Notes under the pieces: model-generated
What the model was told of the DNA's origin: nothing
Database searches by the model: none
What the model saw: only the letters and a program-made list of their open reading frames with translations
Origin: Globomyces pollinis-pini
Lineage: Eukaryota > Chytridiomycota > Chytridiomycetes > Rhizophydiales > Globomycetaceae
Direction: 5' to 3'
Assembly (NCBI GenBank): GCA_025399215.1
Contig: MU621221.1
Location: forward strand, 1 to 47,800
Length of the DNA: 47,800 nucleotides
In this document: one piece after another, positions 42,287 through 47,800 of the stretch
Layout of the letters: the number at the start of each line of letters is the position of its first letter
Position numbering within the stretch: position 1 is the stretch's first letter
Program-made: the position numbers and the translations under genes

Positions 42287-43471
42287 ATGGGAATGATCTT
42301 GTCCTTTATTACTCTTTTCTTTTTTATGTTCAACAATCTCAATCACAATGACCAATTACCCACCGTAGAAGAGTATCGATCTATCATCAAAGAATTTCCA
42401 AACTTATTATATTTGAACTCTAATCTCAAATACCGTGTTATTCAAATCAAATGCTTGAAAACAATGTCAATCATACTAATCTATTATCAGTCAAGGACAG
42501 TATGGCTTCAATTGAATCATCCATTCATTGATCAAACCAGAGTATTCAAGCAGTTTCACTCAATTGATGAATTGAAGACTATATTGAGTAGCTTGAATGG
42601 TAGTCAAGATTCAGATACTATATTGAAATCTTTGTCACTTGACGAGAAACTAATCGATGAAGAGATTTATGTAGAAAATATAATCAAACAAAAGATGGAA
42701 GATTTAGACCAGTTACAGGAATACAAAAGACTTACCTTTACAACTGATCTTAGTACCCCTGGAATGTCCAAACGAAAGATGAGCGATTGGAATGACAGTG
42801 CAAAGAAGATTAAAAAATCTGCTGAATCGTATCCAACCTTGAGAGTATGGAAAGAACTGCCCAAACGTATCATGTATCATCTACAGCACCCAATCAATGT
42901 ATCTACACTAGAACTAATTAAATCCATCAAACTTGTAGACAATGGTTCCGTTGTATTGTTTAAAACTGGGACAGTTAGTTACACTTGCGTCTCGAATAGA
43001 GTTATTGAACTTTTAGAAAGTCATCAATGTCAAAATATACAATACCTTTCATTTGGGTTGAGCAATCAATTCTATATTAGAAAACGAAATGGAAAACAAT
43101 TTTATCTTTCCTGCGATCAGTTTCACAAACAAATCCATTCAACGAAGAAACAGGTGGAATTTGTTTCCTTTGGCGATTATGGTAATTGGTACATTCAATA
43201 TGAAGATAAGTCTTGCTGTTGGAGTGATGATTTGCCCAAAATATTACAAACTTTCCTCACTTTAAATGCCAGAAAGATAAAATATGTCTGGTTAGGTGCT
43301 AATTCACAATTTTTGGTAATACATGAAGATCAGCTTTGTTTCAAATCAGATAATTTGAATAGTGTTGCACTCGAAATTTTGGAAAAGTATAAAGCTTTGG
43401 ACCTGGTTGACGTCAATATCCAAAATGGAGATTGGGTAGTTGTTGGAAATGAACCATTCAGCAACAAATAA
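42287..43471 (+). CDS. Unknown protein with four approximately 45-residue aromatic-glycine repeats
   Basis: This single-exon frame codes for 394 residues. The N-terminus is hydrophobic (MGMILSFITLFFFMF), possibly an anchor, though a start at the next Met (MFNNLNHNDQLPTVEE) is also possible. A basic region near residue 160 (SKRKMSDWNDSAKKIKKSAE) resembles a nuclear signal. The C-terminal half has four repeats: IKLVDNGSVVLFKTGTVSY, IQYLSFGLSNQFYIRKRNGK, VEFVSFGDYGNWYIQYEDKS, and IKYVWLGANSQFLVIHEDQL, each followed by an 18-20-residue helix. Strand-turn-strand spacing suggests beta blades. I recognise no named family. Its lack of introns is unusual here. Confidence 0.55.
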   Translation: MGMILSFITLFFFMFNNLNHNDQLPTVEEYRSIIKEFPNLLYLNSNLKYRVIQIKCLKTMSIILIYYQSRTVWLQLNHPFIDQTRVFKQFHSIDELKTILSSLNGSQDSDTILKSLSLDEKLIDEEIYVENIIKQKMEDLDQLQEYKRLTFTTDLSTPGMSKRKMSDWNDSAKKIKKSAESYPTLRVWKELPKRIMYHLQHPINVSTLELIKSIKLVDNGSVVLFKTGTVSYTCVSNRVIELLESHQCQNIQYLSFGLSNQFYIRKRNGKQFYLSCDQFHKQIHSTKKQVEFVSFGDYGNWYIQYEDKSCCWSDDLPKILQTFLTLNARKIKYVWLGANSQFLVIHEDQLCFKSDNLNSVALEILEKYKALDLVDVNIQNGDWVVVGNEPFSNK

Positions 43472-43655
43472 GATCATAAAGAGTTGTCGATTGTGCAGAA
43501 TTAGAGGTTTTACCCACACTATGCTGTAAAATAAGAATCTGACTTATGTATAATAAAATCCATGATACACAGATTGAACTGTTAAAATAACATAATTGGA
43601 TTCATGTAATTTCTTTTATCACCAGTTTATTTCCACTTATTACCAACATCTAAAG

Positions 43656-44531
43656 CTACAATCCTGGCACAACTGAAATAGTCTTATCTATTCCTTCAAT
43701 CATTGAATCCTCGAATTCAACCAAAGACTTCATGAGTACCTTCGAGGTAGTTTCATCCAAACTTTCCCAAACAAAATGACAAAAGTCTTCAACGATATCT
43801 TTTTGCAATTGTTCAGTATTTTTGACGGTTTTTTCTACAAAGTTATCCAAAAACGACAGGCCAGTTTTCGCGTCTTGAACATTTTCATCCATTTCCTTTT
43901 TTACGACTGATTGTACAGTTTTTTCAAAGACCTAACAATAATCAAAACAGTTCAAATTGATTACAATTGGTAAATTACGAATAATTTTCTCCAATAATTT
44001 TTGAGTATAGTAACGTAAATCCTGTTTGATTTCAATCAAGATAGATTCTTTGACTGATTTAGCAGATTCATCAGTTGGCAATTCAGGCCATTTTCCAATT
44101 TCAGGGGGAACACGCTTTACTGGTTTTGGGATGATATGCAACTCAGCCTTTATCTTTGTAATGGCATGTTCAGTGACTTCATCGTCTAAATCTTTGGTTA
44201 AGTCCACCAAGACAGGGGCTGCTTCGTCAATGAAATCATCCAACATTTTAGCCAAAGTAGTTCCACCATTTTTGAAAATAAAATGGATGAATTTGGAAGC
44301 TTTTGGGGCCAATTTGATTGACGAGGAGAGCAAGTCTCTATCCGAATGTGGATTAGTTTGTTTATCATGAGTATTTTCCAACAAAGTCTTCAAATCCAAG
44401 CGTACACTCGCTTCGATATGAGCTATCAATGAATCATTCTGCTTTTTAGCTAATTGAGAAATGGGAGGTCTGACCAGGGTGTCTACTAGAAATCCACCTC
44501 CGGACTTTGCGGTTGTTTTAAGTGCTTGCAT
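43656..44531 (-). CDS. Hypothetical, largely helical protein
   Basis: One 33-nt intron joins two exons into 280 residues. The sequence is rich in charged amphipathic helices, such as LDDFIDEAAPVLVDLTKDLD, ESILIEIKQDLRYYTQKLLE and EDFCHFVWESLDETTSK. The middle contains KPVKRVPPEIGKWPEL. I see no signal peptide, no membrane span and no known motif. Its start is 93 bp from the divergent AdoMet decarboxylase start, so the two share a promoter region. Function unknown. Confidence 0.55.
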
Positions 44532-44624
44532 CGGGAAGAACGGAAACGATGTTTTATACGGAACAAAGTTTTACTTTTTTTTTTTTTACTTTTAGATTGA
44601 CTCGTGTCCAACAGTTATTAATTC

Positions 44625-46108
44625 ATGTCTTCCAAAGAATCCTTACCTTCTGCTGCATTGATGAATTCTCAAATTTATAATTCAAATGAGAGTGTTGATA
44701 TGTCCAAATTGACCCTTTCGGGTTTTGAAGGTAACTCTGATTTCTTTTGATTTTTAAAGGTCCTGAAAAATTATTGGAAATTTGGTTTACTGCCCCTCCA
44801 AAAGACTGGAAAAATAATGTTGTGGCCAACTTGGACGACGAGTCTAGTGATTTATCCGATTGTGAAAAACCATTACACCCTTATACTTCAAATTCTTTTA
44901 CTGACTCAGAAGGTCAGTTCAAGTACAAAAGAAGTGGGCTTCGAACTGTCAATCCAGCAGTATGGGAAGATATGTTGAAAATTGTTCAATGCCAAGTTTT
45001 ATCCACTGCAAAGAACGAATTTGTTGATGCCTATCTCCTATCTGAATCTTCTATGTTTGTGTATTCTAATCGTCTTATTTTGAAAACGTGTGGTACCACG
45101 ACCTTGTTGCATTCTATTCCTAGAATTTTATCGATTGCTGAGGAGTTTTGTCATTTTGATAAAGTAGAAGCTATTTTCTATTCAAGAAAATCTTTCTTGT
45201 TCCCTGAGCGACAAGAGTTTCCTCATGGCAAATGGGGCGATGAAGTTGCCTATTTGGATAACATATTCCCTTCTCCTGTATTTGATACAGCAGGGTATGT
45301 TATTGGAAAAGGTACATTTTTCTAGTTTAATTGTAGTTAATGGGGATCACTGGTGTTTGTATTTAGGAACCCCTAATAGTTTGGATGTGAACGGAAATCT
45401 TGACATCAGCCAAGAGTTAGAATTGAATGAAATGGAAGAGGTAGATGATATTACTCTTGAAATTTTAATGACTGATTTGGATCCGGCAGCAATGAAAGAG
45501 TTTTGGAGAACCGCAGAAGAACATGAACAGGCCAAACTACCACATAACATTGATGCAAAAAAACATAGATTTGACGGAGTTAAACATCGAGTTTATGTAA
45601 GTAATCATTACATATTTTTAATCAGTAGAATAATACGGGGATTGCAGATATTTACCCCAAATCCGTTGTGGATGATTACACCTTTGATCCATGTGGTTAC
45701 TCCGCCAATGGTCTTTTGGGACCATATTATTATACAATCCATGTGTAAGTGCCCAGTTTACTGAATCATATTAGCACACCCGAATCTATTTGTTCATATG
45801 CATCATTTGAAACTACCATTCCTGTGAAATCTTTCTTCCCTAAAAACCGATCTGGAGTTGATGCTGAATATTCATCGTTCAATGAAGTGATCCAGAAAGT
45901 AGTTGATGTATTCCAGCCAGGAAAATTTAGTACTACTTTGTTTGTGCATCATCATTTGAAATCAGAGTTAAGCCAAGGATTAGTTCAATCGCCGCTTCCA
46001 GGATTTAGAACCCGTGATCGTATCACACACTCCTTGGGACGGTGGGAGTTGGTATTCAGCCATTTTGAAAAAACAGGCAACGTTAATCCACGAGCTGGCG
46101 ATCGTTAA
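44625..46108 (+). CDS. SPE2: S-adenosylmethionine decarboxylase proenzyme (polyamine synthesis)
   Basis: Four introns (25-32 nt) give 455 residues. The proenzyme cleavage site is LLSESSMFV: backbone cleavage at Glu-Ser turns the Ser into the pyruvoyl cofactor. Further motifs are LKTCGTTTLLHSIPRIL, GKVNGDHWCLYLGTP, IADIYPKSVVDDYTFDPCGY, and HVTPESICSYASFET. The enzyme supplies decarboxylated AdoMet for spermidine synthesis. The start is ATG 44625 (MSSKESLPSAALMNSQI). An ATG at 44549 would open a frame overlapping the main start. The T-rich stretch just upstream also resembles a splice acceptor, so a leader intron is possible. Confidence 0.95.
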
Positions 46109-46283
46109 ACAAACTTCAAGTTAATATATTCTCTTCCTTCCGTTAATGAATCATCCTTTATTTGTTATGTCAAATGGGTATTGAGCAAATAAGTGAAGCA
46201 TTTTGTACAACCCATACTTGTGTTACAAAAGGTGGCTTTATTTTCCAAACTGTAAAGTGTTTATGGTTTGAATAAAATTGGCA

Positions 46284-47021
46284 ATGTCGTTTGAATTAAT
46301 AGAAGAAGGAATCTATCGATGTACGATTCAATGGAGGATTGCACTGGTTGATATCCCAGTCTCTACCTTTTTGTTACAAACCGCTACTGAACATGAATGG
46401 ATTTTAATTGATGCTGGTTTTGACACTCAAGTTGAAGAATTGGTGAAGGCAATTCAAATTAAAATAGGAGATAAAGGTAAACTTATTCATATTGCAATCA
46501 CACATTCTCATATCGACCATATTGCTGCATTGCCGAAATTATTGGAATTATATCCAAATTGTTCAGTATTGGCACATGCGAATGAAAAGCCATTTCTTGT
46601 AGAAGGTAAATCATTCACAACTGTGAATGGTGATACCACTGTTTACAATCTCAGCAAATATTTGCTTCAATCATCTACAGTGACCGTTGATGAAACGAGG
46701 ATGTATTATGTGAAGGAAGGTGATATTTTTGGATCAACCATGAAGTGTATTGAAACACATGGACATACTCCTGGTTCAATGTCTTATCTACACATTCCAT
46801 CATCTTCTTTAATGATTGGGGATGGTTTAATGAACATCAATGGTATATTCAACAAATGTCCATCATGTACTATTTTAAAACCATCAACGTGTTTTTTCGC
46901 CTCTGCTACTGAATCTTTGAAAAAAATTGTACAACTGGACGTGAAGTTGTACTTTCCTGCACATGATAATGAGTGTGGTATTACCAAAGAGAAAATCCAG
47001 AAGTTTATAGCTGAATTTTAA
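46284..47021 (+). CDS. Metallo-beta-lactamase-fold hydrolase
   Basis: This single-exon product has 245 residues. The metal-binding motif is THSHIDHIAALP (H-x-H-x-D-H), followed by ETHGHTPGSMSYLH (third His), LMIGDGLM (Asp), and YFPAHDNECGI (last His). The set is complete, so two metal ions can bind. The fold covers glyoxalase II-like thioesterases and many unassigned hydrolases; the substrate is not predictable. It has no intron in a region where nearly every gene has several, and its style resembles bacterial members, which is compatible with acquisition by transfer. The 3' end overlaps a partial tandem duplication. Confidence 0.85.
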   Translation: MSFELIEEGIYRCTIQWRIALVDIPVSTFLLQTATEHEWILIDAGFDTQVEELVKAIQIKIGDKGKLIHIAITHSHIDHIAALPKLLELYPNCSVLAHANEKPFLVEGKSFTTVNGDTTVYNLSKYLLQSSTVTVDETRMYYVKEGDIFGSTMKCIETHGHTPGSMSYLHIPSSSLMIGDGLMNINGIFNKCPSCTILKPSTCFFASATESLKKIVQLDVKLYFPAHDNECGITKEKIQKFIAEF

Positions 47022-47066
47022 TAAAATGGAAGCGTTGTTAATCATCCAGAAGTTTATAGCTGAATT
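46995..47066 (+). repeat. Partial tandem duplication over the stop of the MBL gene
   Basis: ATCCAGAAGTTTATAGCTGA, extended to 23 bp, occurs at 46995-47017 and again at 47044-47066, offset by 49 bp. The bases after each copy are also similar (ataaaatggaagc and ataatggcagc). The second copy lies beyond the stop codon and is a non-coding fossil of the last seven codons. Confidence 0.85.
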
Positions 47067-47495
47067 CTCATAATGGCAGCTTTGTACATTGTTTTACACA
47101 AACCGACATTAGTCATTATGAAAATTACACCATTTATACGTCATTGTTTGTTCGTGTGGATAAGCACTTGACTGATTGTGATGTTTGTTATTGAAACCAT
47201 GGATACTAGTCACAATGGATCCATGACAAAACTTGCAAGCGTCACTTCACATGAAGATAAATAATTTGCACTATATACTACTACTACTCATCGGAATTGT
47301 CTTTAAATTCATCATTCATGTAGATTTATTTATTCATGATTAAAACTCCACAAAAAAAGGAGTATTTTACAACTTTTAGTATCCACTTCAAAACTATCCA
47401 TTCATTTAACACCACTTTAAAAATCCATTTCTCTAATATCCACACTGCTAAGAGGTTAAATTGAGCATAATTCCGTATTAAAATGTATATAAATT
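47067..47495. other. Gene-free promoter region of secreted precursor 3
   Basis: About 430 bp contain no coding frame. AAAACTCC near 47343 and GGAGTATTTT near 47360 can form an imperfect hairpin around an A-tract. TATATAAA about 15 bp before the ATG of the next gene may be a TATA box. Confidence 0.4.
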
Positions 47496-47800
47496 ATGAA
47501 GATTGCAAGTAAACTAGTTTTACTGCTGGCCGCTATTTATGCTCTACCCACCGGGAATATTTATGAAAAATATAAACGTGATATTACACAGTAATAACCA
47601 AATACTAACGGTATAGTGCTTATACACCTAAACGAAATGATTTGATTGATATTCGAAAGCGTCTGGTCGAAAGGCAAGATAATGAAACAGAAGAAGAAAC
47701 TGAAAATGTTGAGTACATTGAAGATCCAATTACTACAGAAGAGGAAACCATTGATAAAATTGAAGAGCCAGCTGAACCAATTGAACAACTGGGTGATCCA
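47496..47800 (+). CDS. Secreted acidic precursor with Lys-Arg sites, 3 (cut by window edge)
   Basis: MKIASKLVLLLAAIYALP is a signal peptide. A 26-nt intron (47591-47616) with a perfect TACTAAC branch motif follows codons for TGNIYEKYKRDIT. Four dibasic Lys-Arg or Arg-Lys-Arg sites lie in YEKYKRD, YTPKRN and IRKRLVERQ. The rest is a strongly acidic tail (NETEEETENVEYIEDP) running off the window. The plan repeats precursors 1 and 2: signal peptide, KR sites and an acidic end. The C-terminus and stop are not visible. Confidence 0.6.

Noticed and set aside
1..47800. tRNA genes, rRNA, CRISPR arrays, transposons
   Set aside because: No T-loop/anticodon arrangement, no regularly spaced repeats and no transposase or reverse-transcriptase motif seen on either strand.

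Overview
The window is nuclear DNA from an AT-rich, gene-dense eukaryote, almost certainly a fungus. The fungal reading rests on the gene mix: a riboflavin-pathway lumazine synthase, a Pho80/Pcl-type cyclin, an AIM18-type chalcone-isomerase-fold mitochondrial protein, a wax-synthase-type MBOAT enzyme, cutinase-like secreted hydrolases, Hel2/ZNF598, and short secreted precursors with Lys-Arg processing sites. Kinesin-4, a dynactin-like subunit, SNAPC4 and a ferrochelatase with all four iron-sulfur cysteines argue against a budding yeast and fit an early-diverging or filamentous lineage. The phylum cannot be fixed from this sequence alone. Reading frames use the standard code.

The dominant trait is intron architecture. 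Joining exons by conserved protein sequence resolves about 100 GT-AG introns. Nearly all are 23-40 nt, with a mode near 26-31, and one outlier is 83 nt. Many carry a CTAAY branch-point-like motif (one is a perfect TACTAAC) about 8-12 nt before the AG. Most genes are therefore split into short open frames, and several genes (mitochondrial bS6, SNAPC4, the C-terminal half of the Yth1 homologue, the N-terminus of the F-box/WD40 protein) only appear after splicing. At least two introns look like stop-free multiples of three that pass as exon.

Layout. 1-10.5 kb: the end of a SAM-domain gene, two ammonium transporter paralogues with GATA-type sites, a kinesin-4 motor and an F-box/WD40 protein. 10.7-13.8 kb: a DUF4442 thioesterase-like gene and two secreted cutinase-like hydrolases flanking a small unknown gene. 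14-18.3 kb: two paralogous short/branched-chain acyl-CoA dehydrogenases flanking the mRNA 3'-end factor Yth1/CPSF30. 18.4-24.1 kb: a possibly myristoylated unknown, proteasome subunit Rpn6, two small secreted precursors, mitochondrial ribosomal protein bS6 and a Pcl cyclin. 24.7-30.6 kb: ZNF598/Hel2, SNAPC4, an FAH-family hydrolase, a dynactin p22/p24-like protein and a VOC protein. 30.6-37.6 kb: a degenerate Rab-like protein, an F-box/LRR protein, lumazine synthase, a single-CGHC PDI, ferrochelatase and an ABHD hydrolase. 37.6-47.8 kb: an MBOAT acyltransferase, TMEM184, TMEM208/Snd2, AIM18, an unknown four-repeat protein, an unknown helical protein, AdoMet decarboxylase, a metallo-beta-lactamase-fold hydrolase and a third secreted precursor cut by the window edge.

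Most genes are unrelated housekeeping functions packed with little spacing, with divergent starts as close as 56 bp. They do not form a pathway cluster. The most unusual content is the intron biology (frame-neutral introns, a micro-exon, a possible RNA stem masking an Rpn6 branch site), the Lys-Arg secreted precursors, the Rab-like protein with degenerate nucleotide motifs, and the 45-residue-repeat protein.
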